The position numbers were made by a program, and so were the translations under genes. This document shows, one piece after another, positions 10,621 to 23,310 of a stretch of DNA of 64,000 nt (its first letter is position 1; the number at the start of each line of letters is the position of its first letter). The notes under the pieces were generated by a model. That model was not told the DNA's origin. It made no database searches and worked only from the letters and a program-made list of their open reading frames with translations. The stretch is from assembly GCA_964017235.1 (NCBI GenBank), contig OZ024931.1, forward strand, positions 96,180,221-96,244,220, given 5' to 3'. The DNA comes from Sabellastarte sp. h YS-2021 (lineage: Eukaryota; Annelida; Polychaeta; Sabellida; Sabellidae).

Positions 10621-11302
10621 CAACAAAATACTGTAAATGCAATAGTTTTCAAGTTACATGTGATTTAATCAACAGTCATAATCTCCAATTAGCTTTTGCT
10701 CAGCATTGTACTGAGCTACAGGTCTGCAATTATACTATGTTATAGCTGAGTGAAAAGTAGGTGAATCACAGATTTAAACCAAATACTGTAAATCAACTAG
10801 TTTTCAAGATACAACTAGCCTGAAACTTTACTATGTTATAGCTGTTCAAAAAGTAGCTAAATAACATATTTAAAGGAAATTTTGCAATAGTTTTCAAGTT
10901 ACAATTGATTGACTCAACATTGAAAACCTGAAAGTAGCTACTGCTCATGTATGCAATGAGCTGCAGGTCTGCATCTTTACTATATTATAGCTGACCCAAA
11001 ACAGGTGAACAACACATTTAAAAAATACTGTAAATGCAATAGTTTCAAGTTACAACTCATTTACTCAACTGTGACAACCTGAAAGTAGCTATTGCTCAAC
11101 TATGCTATGAGCTAAAGGTATACAATTTCATTATGTTATAACTGGCTGAAAAGTAGATGAATAACACATTTACACAAAATACTGTAGATGCAATAGTTTT
11201 CAAGTTACAACTGATTTACTCAACAGTGAGAACCTGGAAGTAGCTATTGTTTAGTTTTCCAATTAGCTACATGTCTGCAATTTTACTATGTTATGGCTGA
11301 CC

Positions 11303-11882
11303 CAAAAGTAGATAGAATAGAATAGAATAGAAACATTTATATAGCGCAAAATTGATGCAACATCCTCTAATGCGCTTGAAATCAAAAAGGGAAAGTCGAG
11401 GGACGTTCGAGGTCATGATCCAAGGTTAGCGCCCGCCAGGGAGATGTACTATGGTGGAGGATATGCTAATCTAAACAAGTAGGTCTTTAGCTGGCTACGG
11501 AAACCTGTTACTGTTTGTTGTGATCGTACTGATTGTGGGAGTCTGTTCCATTCTATGGGGGAAGCCACTACAAAACCTCTCCTACCGATGGCCTTTTTGT
11601 GAGAGGCTGAGGAAAGAGAAAGACGATTTCCACGTGTTAGACAACTGGTTTTGATCAAGGATGATAGGTATATGGGTTGAGAGAAATTTATAGCCTTGAA
11701 AGTAATTAGATTGTACTTAAACAATATACGGTAAGTGATAGGAAGCCAGTGTAGTTTTTGAAGAAAAGGAGTGACATGGCTAGTTCTATCAAGTCTAAAA
11801 ACAATTCTACAAAGGGCATTTTGTATCTTTTGGAGTTTAGCAACATTGTACTTACTGATGCCATAACTATTAATAACATATA
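11303..11882 (-). mobile_element. 5'-truncated CR1/L2-like LINE
   Basis: The minus strand encodes the C-terminal end of a non-LTR retrotransposon polyprotein, then a 3' UTR ending GCGCTATATAAAT and a short ATTCT microsatellite tail (11308-11335), as is typical for CR1/L2-type elements. The element is truncated at its 5' side, so only the last part is present, and it sits inside an A repeat unit. Confidence 0.85.
11449..11882 (-). pseudogene. C-terminal fragment of LINE reverse transcriptase ORF2
   Basis: Recognisable family motifs, in order, are KLQKIQNALCRIVF, LHWLPITYRILFK, FKAINFSQPIYLSSLI, FVVASPIEWNRLPQSVR and FRSQLKTYLF. They match the conserved region after the palm domain in CR1, L2 and related LINEs. 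The endonuclease and catalytic RT motifs are absent because of 5' truncation. The frame continues upstream into satellite sequence, which is not part of the element. Confidence 0.85.
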
Positions 11883-13369
11883 AGATTAATAACATATGTA
11901 AAGAAAATTCTTTAAATGCAATAGTTTTCAAGTTACAAGTGATTCACACAACAGTGATAACCGGTAAATAGCTATTGCTCAGCTATGCAAGGAGCTACCG
12001 GTCTGCAATTCCACTATGTTATAGCTGACTGAAAAGTACATGAATAACATATTTAAACAAAATACTTTAAATGCAATACTTTTCAAGTTACAACTGATTT
12101 ATTCAACATTGAGAACCTCAAAGTAGCTATTGCTCAGCTATGCTATGAGCTACAGGTCTGCAACTTTACTATGTTATAGTTGACCCAAAAGTAGATGAAT
12201 AACATATTTCAAGGAAATTCTCTAAATGCAATAGTTTTCAAGTTACAACCGATTTACTCAACAGTGAAAACCTGAAAATAGCTACTGCTCAGCTATGCAA
12301 TGAGCTACAGGTCTCCAGTTTTACTATGTTATAGCTGACCCAAAAGTACATTAATAACATATTTAAACAAATTACTCTAAATGCAATTGTTTTCTAGTTA
12401 CAACTTATCAGATTTACTCAACAGTGATAATCTCAAAGTAGTTATTGCTCAGCTATGCTGGGGGCTACAGGTATACAATTTCACTATGTTGTAGCCTACC
12501 CAAAAGTAAGTGAATAACATATTTAAAGAAACAAACTTCTCTAAATGCAACAGTTTTCGAGTTAAAACTGATTTCCTCAACAGTGAGAACCTGATAGTAG
12601 CTATTGCTCAGCTATGCAATGAGGTACAGGTCTGTAGTTTTGCTATGTTATAGCTGACCCAAAACTAGGTAAATAATATATTTAAACAAAATACTGTAAA
12701 TGCAATAGTTTTCAATATACAACTGATTTACTCAACAGTGAGGACCTCAAAGTAGCTATTCCTCAGCTATGCAATGAGCTACAGGTCTGCAATTTTTTTA
12801 TGTTATAGCTCACCCGAAAGTAGGTGAATAAAATATTTAAACAAAATACTCTAAATGCAATAGTTTTCCGGTTTAAAATGATTTACTCAACAGTAAGAAC
12901 CTCAAAGTAGCTATTACTCAGCTATGCTATGAGCTACAGTTCTGCAATTGCAGTATGTTAATGTGAATAACATATTTAAAGAAAATACTGTCAAAACAAT
13001 AGTTTTCAAGTTACAACTGATTTACTCAACAGTGATAACCTCAAAGTAGCTATTGCTCAGCTATGCAATGAGCTACTGCTCAGCAACTTTACTATGTTAT
13101 AGCTGACCCAAAAGTAGGTGAATGACATATTTAAACAAAATACTCTAAATGCAATAGTTTTCAAGTTACAACTGATTTACTCAACACTGAAAACCTCAAA
13201 GTAGCTATTACTCAGCTATGCAAGGAGCTACAGGTATGCAATTAGACCATTTTATAGCTGACCCAAAAGTAGTTTAACAAGACCACTGCCGTGGTATGAT
13301 CTCCCGCCGCACTACATCTGCAATACTTCTAGAGATAATTCGCATATACTCATTTTCAGTAGGCGAGTA

Positions 13370-15430
13370 ATTAGCTATGGGTCTGAAACTTCACTATGTG
13401 AAGGCCCTTGCAAAAGTAGGTGAATGAGTTATTTGAGAAAAAATTGGCTATCTGCAATACTTTTCAGAGATAATTCGCATTTACTCATTTTCAGTAGGTG
13501 AGTAATTAGCTATGGGTGTGAAACTTCACCAAGTGAAAGCTCTCCCAAAAGTAGGTGAATGAGTTATTTGAGAAAAATTGGCTATCTGCAATACTTTTAG
13601 CAATAATTTGCACTTACTCATTTTGAGTAGGTGAGTAATTAGCTATGAGTGTGAAACTTCACCAAGTGAAAGGTCTCCCAAAAGTCGGTGAATGAGTTAT
13701 TTGAGAAAAATTGGCTATCTGCAATACTTTTAGAGATAATTCGCATTTACTCATTTTCAGTAGGTGAGTAATTAGCTATGGGTGTGAAACTTCACCATGT
13801 GAAAGCTCTTCCAAAAGTAGATGAATGAGTTATTTGAGAAAAATTGGCTATCTGCAATACTTTTAGCGATAATTCGCATTTACTCATTTTCAGTAGGTGA
13901 GTAATTAGCTATGGGTCTGAAACTTCACCATGTGAAAGCTCTCCCAAAAGTAGGTGAATGAGTTATTTGAGAAAAATTGGCTAAGTACAATACTTTTAAG
14001 AGATAATTCGCATTTACTCATTTTGAGTAGGTGAGTAATTATCTACAGGTCTGAAACTTCACCATGTGAAAGCTCTCCCAAAAGTAGATGAATGAGTTAT
14101 TTGAGAAAAATTGGCTATCTGCAATACTTTTAGAGATAATTCGCATTTACTCATTTTGAGTAGGTGAGTAATTAGCTATGGGTGTGAAACTTCACCAAGT
14201 GAAAGCTCTCCCAAAAGTAGGTGAATGAGTTATTTGAGAAAAATTGGCTATCTGCAATACTTTTAGCGATAATTCGCATTTACTCATTTTCAGTAGGTGA
14301 GTAATTAGCTATGGGTCTGAAACTTCACCATGTGAAAGCTCTCCCAAAAGTAGGTGAATGAGTTATTTGAGAAAAATTGGCTAAGTACAATACTTTTAAG
14401 AGATAATTCGCATTTACTCATTTTGAGTAGGTGAGTAATTATCTACAGGTCTGAAACTTCACCATGTGAAAGCTCTCCCAAAAGTAGATGAATGAGTTAT
14501 TTGAGAAAAATTGGCTATCTGCAATACTTTTAGAGATAATTCGCATTTACTAATTTTGAGTAGGTGAGTAATTAGCTATGGGTCTGAAACTTCACCAAGT
14601 GAAAGCTCTCCCAAAAGTAGGTGAATGAGTTATTTGAGAAAAATTGGCTATCTGCAATACTTTTAGCGATAATTCGCATTTACTCATTTTCAGTAGGTGA
14701 GTAATTAGCTATGGGTCTGAAACTTCACCAAGTGAAAGCTCTCCCAAAAGTAGGTGAATGAGTTATTTGAGAAAAATTGGATATCTGCAATACTTTTAGC
14801 GATAATTCGCATTTACTCATTTTCAGTAGGTGAGTAATTAGCTATGGGTCTGAAACTTCACCATGTGAAAGCTCTCCCAAAAGTAGGTGAATGAGTTATT
14901 TGAGAAAAATTGGCTAAGTACAATACTTTTAAGAGATAATTCGCATTTACTCATTTTGAGTAGGTGAGTAATTATCTACGGGTCTGAAACTTCACCATGT
15001 GAAAGCTCTCCCAAAAGTAGATGAATGAGTTATTTGAGAAAAATTGGCTATCTGCAATACTTTTAGAGATAATTCCCATTTACTCATTTTGAGTAGGTGA
15101 GTAATTAGCTATGGGTCTGAAACTTCACCAAGTGAAAGCTCTCCCAAAAGTAGATGAATGAGTTATTTGAGAAAAATTGGCTATCTGCAATACTTTTAGC
15201 AATAATTCGCATTTACTCATTTTCAGTAGGTGAGTAATTAGCTATGGGTGTGAAACTTCACCAAGTGAAAGCTCTCCCAAAAAGTAGGTGAATGAGTTAT
15301 TTGAGAAAAATTGGCTATCTGCAATACTTTTAGAGATAATTCACATTTACTCATTTTCAGTAGGTGAGTAATTAGCTACGAGTCTGAAACTTCACCATGT
15401 GAAAGCTCTCCCAAAAGTAGATGAATGACT
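13370..15430 (+). repeat. B satellite array, 133-bp period
   Basis: Units contain GTAATTAGCTATGGGTCTG, AAACTTCACCAAGTGAAAGC, CTCCCAAAAGTAGGTGAATG and TTGGCTATCTGCAATAC. A variant with GGCTAAGTACAATAC recurs at about 13981, 14381 and 14921, spacings near 3 and 4 units, showing higher-order organisation. The units align along their whole length with A units, so A and B share ancestry. Confidence 0.9.
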
Positions 15431-16400
15431 TAAAAAGTAGATGAACAACTTATTTGAGAGAAATTGTGTAGCTGCAATACTTTTGAAGATATAGGGCATT
15501 TACTCATTATGGTTATCATTAAAAATTGACAAAGTACCTATTACGGTTTGCGAGATATTTGTCATTTTTCACATTTTCACCAAAAGTAGCAATAAAGTAG
15601 GCATTACTCACTTGTACATTGAGCAACAGTTGTGAAACTTAAATATGTTACAGTTCACAAAAAAGTAGATGAACAACTTATTTGAGAGAAATTGTGTAGC
15701 TGCAATACTTTTGAAGATATAAGCCATTTACTCATTATGGTTATCATTAAAAATTGACAAAGTAGCTATTACTCACTTAGCTATGGAGATACACTTCCAA
15801 ACTAGTGACCATGTTGTAGCTCTGGAGATAGTAGCTGAACAACATATTGGAACAAAATTGTGTAGCTGCAATACTTTTGAAGATATAAGCCATTTACTCA
15901 TTATGGTTATCATCAAAGTAGCTATTACTCAGTTAGCTATGGAGTTACAGCTGTGAAAATTCACAATACAGTATATCCAAAAGATAGGTGAACAACATAT
16001 TCGACAAAAATCCTCTATATTCAATAGTTTTTGAGTTATAAGTGACTTGCTGAATGGTCAAATGTTAAACTTAGTATAGCTATTACTCAGTTAGCTATGG
16101 TGCTACACCTTGGACACCTCACCATGATATAGTACATGAAGGAGTTGTTGAACAACATATTTCAGGCCAATATTGTAAGTAACAGTTACAAAGACAAAAT
16201 CAATTTACTCATTTTGCTCATTGTTAATAACAGAAAATAGCTATTACTCACTTAGCTATGAAGATAGAACCCTAAAAATGGTACCATCTTGTAGGCATGG
16301 AGAAAGTAGCTGAACAACGTATTTTACAGAAACACTCTAAATGCAGTCGTTTTGGAGTTATGAGCACTTTACTCAAAGTAGCCACCATTGCTATTACTCA
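15431..16400 (+). repeat. C satellite array (about 170-bp period)
   Basis: Landmarks are TGTAGCTGCAATACTTTTG, AAGATATAAGCCATTTACTC, TTATGGTTATCATTAAAAA and CTATGGAGATACACTTCC. Some units are strongly diverged toward the right. The same family lies at 54960-55440 and 61190-62100, in each case leading into a CA-rich microsatellite and the tail2 hairpin. Confidence 0.85.
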
Positions 16401-16529
16401 CTTAGCTATGGTCCTAGGTGTGAAATAACAGCATCAAATGAAAGGACATAAGCAATAAGGTCATAAAAAACATTGAAAAGGCCAAGGAGAAACAACCAGT
16501 GTGATGTACAGCCCTTTATAAAAGCGTGA

Positions 16530-16582
16530 CACACACTCAATAACACACGAACACACGCACACACGCACACACGCACAGAATG
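16530..16582 (+). repeat. CA-rich microsatellite inside tail2
   Basis: This tract of ACAC/CGCACACA type lies just before the tail2 hairpin. Equivalent tracts occur at 55438-55463 and 62226-62270, so the microsatellite travels with this terminus. Confidence 0.85.
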
Positions 16583-16618
16583 CATTTTATAATCTCCCGC
16601 CCGGCCGGCGGGAGATAA

Positions 16619-17919
16619 TAACTTATTTAAACAAAATACTGTAAATGAAATAGTTTTCAAGTTACAACTGATTAACTGAACAGTGAGAATCTAAAAGTAG
16701 CTATTGCTCAGCTATGCCATGAGCTACAGGTCTACAATTTCACTATGATTTAGCTGACCCATAAGTATGTGAGCAACATATTTAAACAGATTACTCTAAA
16801 TGCAATAGTTTCCAAGTTACATATGATTTACTCAACAGTGAGAAAACTTGAAAGTAGCTATTGCTCAGCTATGCCATGACATACAGGTCTGCAAATTCAC
16901 TATGTTAAAGCTGACCCAAAAGTAGGTGAACAACATTTTCATAAAAAATATTTAAAATGCAATATTTTTCAAGTTACACTGATTTACTCAACAGTGAGAA
17001 CCTTGGAATAGCTATTACACAGCTATGCCATGAGCTACAGGTCTACAATTTTACTATGTTATAGCTGACCCAAAAGTATCTGAATAACACATTTATACAA
17101 AATACTGTAAATGTAATAGTTTTCAAGTTACAACTGATTTGCTCAAGAGTGAGAAGCTCAAAATAGCTATTGCTCAGCTATGAAATAAGCTACAGGTCTG
17201 CAATTTTACAATGTCAGAGCTGATCCAAAAGTAGGTGAATAACATATTAAAACAAACTACTCTAACTGCTAAGTTATGAAGATACAACTGATTTACTCAA
17301 CACTGATAACATTAAAGTAGCTATTAATCAGCTATGGAAAGAGCTAAAGGTCTGCAATATTACTATGTTATAGCTGACCCAAAAGTATCTGAATAACATA
17401 TTAATACAAAATACTGTTAACGTAATAGTTTTCAAGTTACAACTGATTTACTCAAGAGTGAGAAGCTCAAAATAGCTATTGCTCAGCTATGAAATAAGCT
17501 ACAGGTCTGCAATTTTACTATGTTATAGCTGATCCAAAAGTAGGTGAATAAGATATTAAAACAAAATACTCTAAATACAATAGTTTTCAAGTTATAAGTG
17601 ATTTACTCAACAGTGATAACCTAAAAGTAGCTATTACTCAGCTATGCCATGAGCTACAGGTCTGAAATTTTACCATGTTATAGCTGACCCAAAAGTAGCT
17701 GAATAACATATTTATACAAAATTTTCTAAATGCAATAGTTTTCAAGTTACAAGTGATTTTACTCATGATGGAAGTTACTTAAAAGTCCAAAAGTAGCTAT
17801 TACTCACTTAGCTATTGAGATAGACACCCAAGTTACTCACCATGTTGTAGCTATGAAAAAAGTAGCTGAATAACATATTTTAACAAAATGCTCTAAATGC
17901 AATACTTTTCAAGTTATAA
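16619..17919 (+). repeat. A satellite array
   Basis: This continues the A array interrupted at 13277; the first bases, TAACTTATTTAAAC, complete the split unit. About eight units follow, the last with the ATAGACACCCAAGTTACTC variant that also precedes other tail1 modules. Confidence 0.9.
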
Positions 17920-18328
17920 GTGATTTAGTACATGATTTCATGAATTTTAATGCATTAAAAATTATTTTAAAAATTCATAAAAAAATAATTCAGAAAGATC
18001 CAGGTCTGACACTCACACAAGGGAATCTACTTGTGGCCTAGTACATATGTGCAAGATATGAGAGAAATCCCTGCAATAGTCACTGAGAAAATTGTGATAA
18101 AGTGTTGAAATTTTCATACTTAGGGTGGGGGGTACCTCACTTATAATGGCTCTAGCAAACAGACGAACAAACAGATTTGCATACCTTGAACAATTTTTTC
18201 ATGCTAGATAGATAAGCTATCTTTTAAAAAACCAGCATGTCTCTGGGCCTTGTAGTTTCGTCGGAGAAGTCCCTCACGTCGCAGAGTGACGACATAATGT
18301 CAGCCGACTGAGAAGTCAGCTGACATAA
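17920..18328 (+). mobile_element. Tail1 module ending a head1 element
   Basis: This is the same module as at 2777-3220, more diverged and with the GC-rich hexamer run nearly lost (only CCCTCACGTCGCAGAG remains). It ends with AAGTCAGCTGACATAA at 18328. With the head1 at 10462 it could delimit one element of about 7.9 kb that carries the LINE and element 2. Confidence 0.75.
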
Positions 18329-19400
18329 AAACTCTAAATGCAATAGTTTTCACTTTACAACTGATTTACTCAACAGCGATAACCTCAAACCAGCTATTGC
18401 TCAGCTATGCAATAATGTTACAGGTGTTCAATTTTACTATGTTATAGAGGACTGACAATTATGCGAATAACAAATTTAAAGAAATTACTGTAAATGCAAT
18501 AGTTTTAAAGTTACAACTGATTTACTCATCAGGGAGAACCTCAAAGTAGCTATTGTTCAGCTATGATATTACAGGTCTGCAATTTCACTATATTATAGAG
18601 GACTAAAAAGTAGGCAAATAACATTACAGAAATTACTGTAAATGCAATAGTTTGAAAGTTACAAATGATTTACTCAACAGTGAGATCCGCATAATAGCTA
18701 TTGCTCAACTATGCCATGAGCTATATGTCTGCAATTTTACTATGTTACAGATAACCCAAAAGTAGATAAATAACATATTTAAATAAATTTTCTAAATGCA
18801 ATAGTTTTCAAGTTAAAAGTAATTTACTCAACAGTGAGAACCTCAAAGTATTAGCTACATATCTGGAATTTCACTATGTTATAGCTGACCCCAAAATAGG
18901 TGAATAACATATTCAAACAAAATACCCTAAACATAATTGGTTGCAACTTACATGTGATTTACTCAACAGTGATAACCTAAAAGTAGCTATTACTCAGCTA
19001 TGCTATGAGCTACTGGTCTGCAATTTTACTATGTTATAGCTGACCCAAAAGTAGCTAAATAACATATTTATACAAATTTCTCTATATGCAATAGTTTTCA
19101 AGTTACAAGTGATTTTACTCATTATAGAAGTTACTGAAAAGTCAGAAAGTAGCTATTACTTATTTAGATATGGGGATAGATGTCCAGGTTACTCACCATG
19201 TTGCACCTATGAAAGAAGTAGCTGAATAAGATATTTTATCACAATGCTCAAAATGCCATACATTTCAAATCATGGAATGTACTGAAAAATCAGACTAACT
19301 ATTACTCACTTAGCTATAGAGATAGACTCCCAAGTTACTCATCATGTTGTAGTTATAGAAAAAGTAGCTGAATAACACATTTTTACAAAATGCTCTAAAT
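18329..19400 (+). repeat. A satellite array, interrupted by a DIRS copy
   Basis: About seven A units, partly diverged and with some shortened, end at CTCTAAAT. The unit resumes with GCAATACTTTTC at 27087, after the DIRS insertion. Confidence 0.85.
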
Positions 19401-21451
19401 TTGAAAATTTTAATTACTTAAATGTAGCTTTTATAAGCTACAAGCTTACCATATGGGACTGAATGCTGTTCTCGGATGGCCCCAAGGCATCAGGCCAACG
19501 TCTAAGTAAAATAGACATTTATAGTTGGCCGTAGCCTCAAGTTGTCGTCTCGTGGTACACTTGTGAGAACTCGTCCTACATTCTCGTTGAAATTTTTAAA
19601 CCTTACCCCTCAGCTGTAATACAACAGGGAGGCAGGGTGGGACTCTTCTCAGTCCCACATGGTAAGCTTGTAGCTTATAAAAGCTACATTTAAGTAATTA
19701 AAATTTTCAATTTTATTGCGCTACAATAGCTTACCATGTGGGGCTGAATGCTGAATCCAACCGCCCGGTGGCGGGATAACAGCTGAGACTGGAAGATATG
19801 TCAATTTTTCTTAGATTTTGAAGTAATTAGAATGAATGTTAGAAATACCAGTCTGAGTCCCGTAACAGTGCCCCAATCCCGAAGACCGGGCCTGTGATGA
19901 GCCACCTGAATAGAATGAATGACAGTGCTAAAACTGTCAAGATGTTTTGATTGTAGGAGAGAAGTGCAGCCGTGCTCACTTTAAGAAGTGTAAGGGCCCT
20001 TAGGGTCCACGAGTGAAAACCAGCCCAATGGTTGGAATTCTCATAAATTTTTGCCACTGAATATGAGATTAATGACAACCTTGATAAGTCCTTAATACAT
20101 ATATACCTGATAAACTAAAAATGACCTTACCCATAACATCTTGAAAGGTAAACCTATACCTAGACCCTGGGATTAGACTCCTGAAGACTTGGTTGCAGCG
20201 GATGTGTCCCCCCCCCCCCCCCTTCTTTTCTTTCCGAGGATAACTGGTCTGAGGGGAAGGGTCTAGGACTTGTTGTGCCGCCACCACTGGTCCCAGATAC
20301 ATATTGTTGTCATTGTCTGACCAAGTAAGGTCTTTTAGGTAAAAATTTGTAAATGTGTTGTGAGCTTTCCAGTGACAGGCTTGCATGATTTGGTCCACCG
20401 ATACCCTACCGTAACAGGCCTTAGAGGCCGCGAAGGCCCTAATGTCATGCGCTTTAACTTGGACCAAGTCTAAGGCTTGTTGGTCTGCTTGTTTATAACA
20501 AAGTAGAATGGTTTGTTTCAACCAGGAAGAGAGAGTAGCAGGTCTGATGTCTGAGGTGTGTCCTTTCTTGAAGGATATGAAAAGGAGGGATCGAGACCCT
20601 ATCAGGTCTTTGGTTCGATCCAAATAGTACCTCAGGGCCCACACCGGACACAAGGTCCTGTCTTCTTTGAATTGTCTATCTACGTCTGTAAAGAGTTGTG
20701 GTCTTTGGGATGAAGGTCTGCACCTCTCATCATGTTTGAGGGATCTTGCCACCATTCTAGGAGAGCTGAAATGGTGTCTGACCAAGGAAGAATAGTTTCC
20801 AATGACTGAGGACATCTCCAGTGCTCCTTGAGGTGAAACTGAAAGGGCCTCATGTGAAGGCATCCCTCCGACCCTTTCTATTGCATTCAATGACAGAAGA
20901 GACTAGACACAAGCGGCCAGAGCTCGGTCTTTTTAAAGGGTCTTGTATCCTGAGTGAATCTGGCTAGTTTTGGTCTTGAGATGAATGGTAGAATGTAACC
21001 ATTGGTAATAATGTTTAACACGTCGTTTGAACATTTGTTTGTTTGGCAGTCTCTTCTGAAAGAACGGAGGCAACCTCCTACTGGTGGACTGAGGGAGGCT
21101 TTTAAGGAGTCATTGGGGGGAGGGGTTTCCACGCCCTCTTCCCCTTGACTGGGGTTGAAAACGAAGTTAAGAGCCTCTGTTGTTCAATTTTCCCCTAACT
21201 GAGAAAAATGATTGGTTACTGCTTTGAGAAGAGTGGCCCCTATAGGGGCACTTTCTGTAGGAGCCTCTTTTCTTATTGTGGTGGGGACCACGAATGGGCT
21301 TATTTTGATATGGTCCAAAATCCTGTGATTCTTTAGGGATGCCTTTTTTAAGGAGGAACTCTTCTCCATCCTTAACCAACTGAGACTTGAACAAAGGAGT
21401 AGGCCAAAATGGCGAATTTGCAAATTTAATAAGTAAATTAAATTTTTATAA

Positions 21452-21715
21452 GTTAATACCCTATCCAATGGACAATAGCTTTACCGGCCCGTGCGACCGG
21501 TCCCGCCAAACGTCAGAAAAAGACGTCCTGTAAAACTACCAGCAGGACCGGTCACAGAGTGTGCATTCGCCAGGTGGCGCAAGGTATATCATTTCCTGTC
21601 GGGTCATAATGACGTCATAGCATCTTTTTTGTGTCTAATCCTATTAAGACCACTAGTAAGCTGATAGCGGGGCCAGATGGGTGGGCCTTGCCTGTCCATT
21701 GGATAGAGTATTAAC
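21452..21715. mobile_element. 264-bp MITE with TTATAA target duplication
   Basis: Terminal inverted repeats begin GTTAATAC and continue into CTATCCAATGGACA at both ends. TTATAA lies directly outside each end (21446-21451 and 21716-21721), the target duplication of piggyBac-type transposons. A GC-richer interior has the inverted pair GGACCGGTC/GACCGGTCC and a TGACGTCA. There is no coding capacity. Confidence 0.85.
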
Positions 21716-21999
21716 TTATAACAAGAGGAGAGTGCCCGTGAATGGGCACTGTGTCAGCTGACTGAATGTTTTTGATTTGTGATGGTGATAATGAGAGGAA
21801 AGCATAATTATCAGGGAAAGGGCTGTACAGAAATACAGTAAATGGTAACTGAACAGCATGTTCGAAAGATATTCCGAAGCTGACAGAAAAAAAGGACAAA
21901 AAAGTTGTGCCATGCAAATGGTATTATGAAATAAAGTAACAAGGTTAAGTGTAAAAAGTAGGTTAAAAATATTTAAAGAAATACTATAAATGCAATATC

Positions 22000-23310
22000 T
22001 TCGTTCGACCATGAAGAAGGGGTCCAAAGGTCAAATCTGACCATACCAAAAGATTCCCAGCCAAAGAATTTAGGATGGTTTACCATCCCAAACCTCTCGG
22101 ACCAATAATAAGTGAGTCATAGGCACTTTTTAAGTTTGGCTATCCTTGTTTGACCTTGACGGAGGGGTCCAAGGTCAAATCCGACCACACAAAAAAATTC
22201 CCAGCCCATGATTTCCTGTAGCTTGTTTACCATCCCAAACCTGTAGGACCAATAATAAGCGAGTTCTAAGCAATTGTAAGTTTGGCTATCCTCAATTGAC
22301 CTTGAAGGAGGGGTCCCAGGTCAAATCTGACCACACCAAAAGAATCCCAGCCCATGATTTCCTATATGTTGGTTTACCATCCCAAACCTCCAAGACCAAT
22401 AACATGCGAGTTATAAGCACTTTAAGTTTGGCTATCTTCGTTTGACCTGGAAGGAGGGGTCCAAGGTCAAATCCGACCACACCAAAAAATTCCCAGCCCA
22501 TGATTTTCTATAGGTTGGTTTTCCATTCCAAACCTCTAGGACCAATAATAAGCAAGTTATAAGCACTTTTAAGTTTGGCTATCCTCATTTGACCTTGAAG
22601 GAGGGGTCCAAGGTCAAATCCGACCACACCAAAAAATTCCCAGCTCATGATTTTCTATAGGTTGGTTTTCATTCCAAACCTCTAGGACCAATAATAAGCG
22701 AGTTATAAGCACTTTTATGTTTGGCTATCCTCATTTGACCTTGAAGGAGGGTTCCAAGGTCAAATCGGACCATATTAACAGATTCCCAGCCCATGATTTC
22801 CTACAGGTTGGATACAATGATTTACTCAACAGTGAGAACCTGAAAGAAGCTATTGCTCAGCTATGCCATGACACAGAGGTCTGCAATTTCACTATGTTAT
22901 AGCTGCCCAAAACGTCTGTGAAAAACATATTTAACAAAATACTCTAAATGTAATAGTTTCAAGTTACTACTGATTTACTCAAGAGTGAGAACCTCACGGG
23001 CTGGGAATGATTTTCTATAGGTTGGTTTTCCATTCCAAACCTCTAGGACCAATAATAAGTGAGTTATAAGCACTTTTAAGTTTGGCTATCCTCATTTGAC
23101 CTTGAAGGAGGGGTCCATGGTGAAATCCGACCACACCAAAAAATTCTCAGCTCATGATTTTCTATAGGTTGGTTTTCATTCCAACCTCTGGGACCAATAA
23201 TAAGCAAGTTATAAGCACTTTTATGTTTGGCTATCCTCATTTGACCTTGAAGGAGGGTTCCAAGGTCAAATCGGACCATATTAACAGATTCCCAGCCCAT
23301 GATTTCCTAC
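22000..23310 (+). repeat. D array with a duplicated D/A junction block
   Basis: The 147-bp D units run to about 22810, then A sequence begins at ATACAATGATTTACTCAAC. A block of about 500 bp covering the D/A junction is repeated: 22717-22990 and 23220-23500 are almost identical, including the rare D variant with GGACCATATTAACAG. The short frames at 22717 and 23154 are products of this duplication. Confidence 0.8.

Larger units (their letters stand above)
10621..13277 (+). repeat. A satellite array, diverged units, interrupted by a LINE
   Basis: About 13 units of about 158 bp show the A landmarks (CAATAGTTTTCAAGTTACA, GATTTACTCAACAGTGA, GCTCAGCTATGCAATGAG). Units here differ more from each other than those at 23500-26400, suggesting an older array. 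It is interrupted by the LINE fragment at 11303-11882 and cut at its right end by the Helitron-like element at 13278. Confidence 0.9.
13278..16618 (-). mobile_element. Helitron-like element 2 (head2, B and C arrays, tail2), 3.34 kb
   Basis: The left end is CAAGACCACTGCC with a hairpin (ACCAC/GTGGT). The right end is a perfect hairpin TCTCCCGCC/GGCGGGAGA (16593-16615), then TAA. Flanks AGTAGTTTAA and TAACTTATTT rejoin to an A unit (normal form AGTAGGTGAATAACATATTT), so insertion fell between A and T without duplication. Inside are a 133-bp B array, a C array and a CA-rich microsatellite. No Rep or helicase gene is present, so it is non-autonomous. Confidence 0.75.

Noticed and set aside
20209-20222. 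Poly-C tract in DIRS copy 2, with a similar one at about 38862
   Set aside because: Short homopolymer common to both copies; no specific structure or function can be supported.
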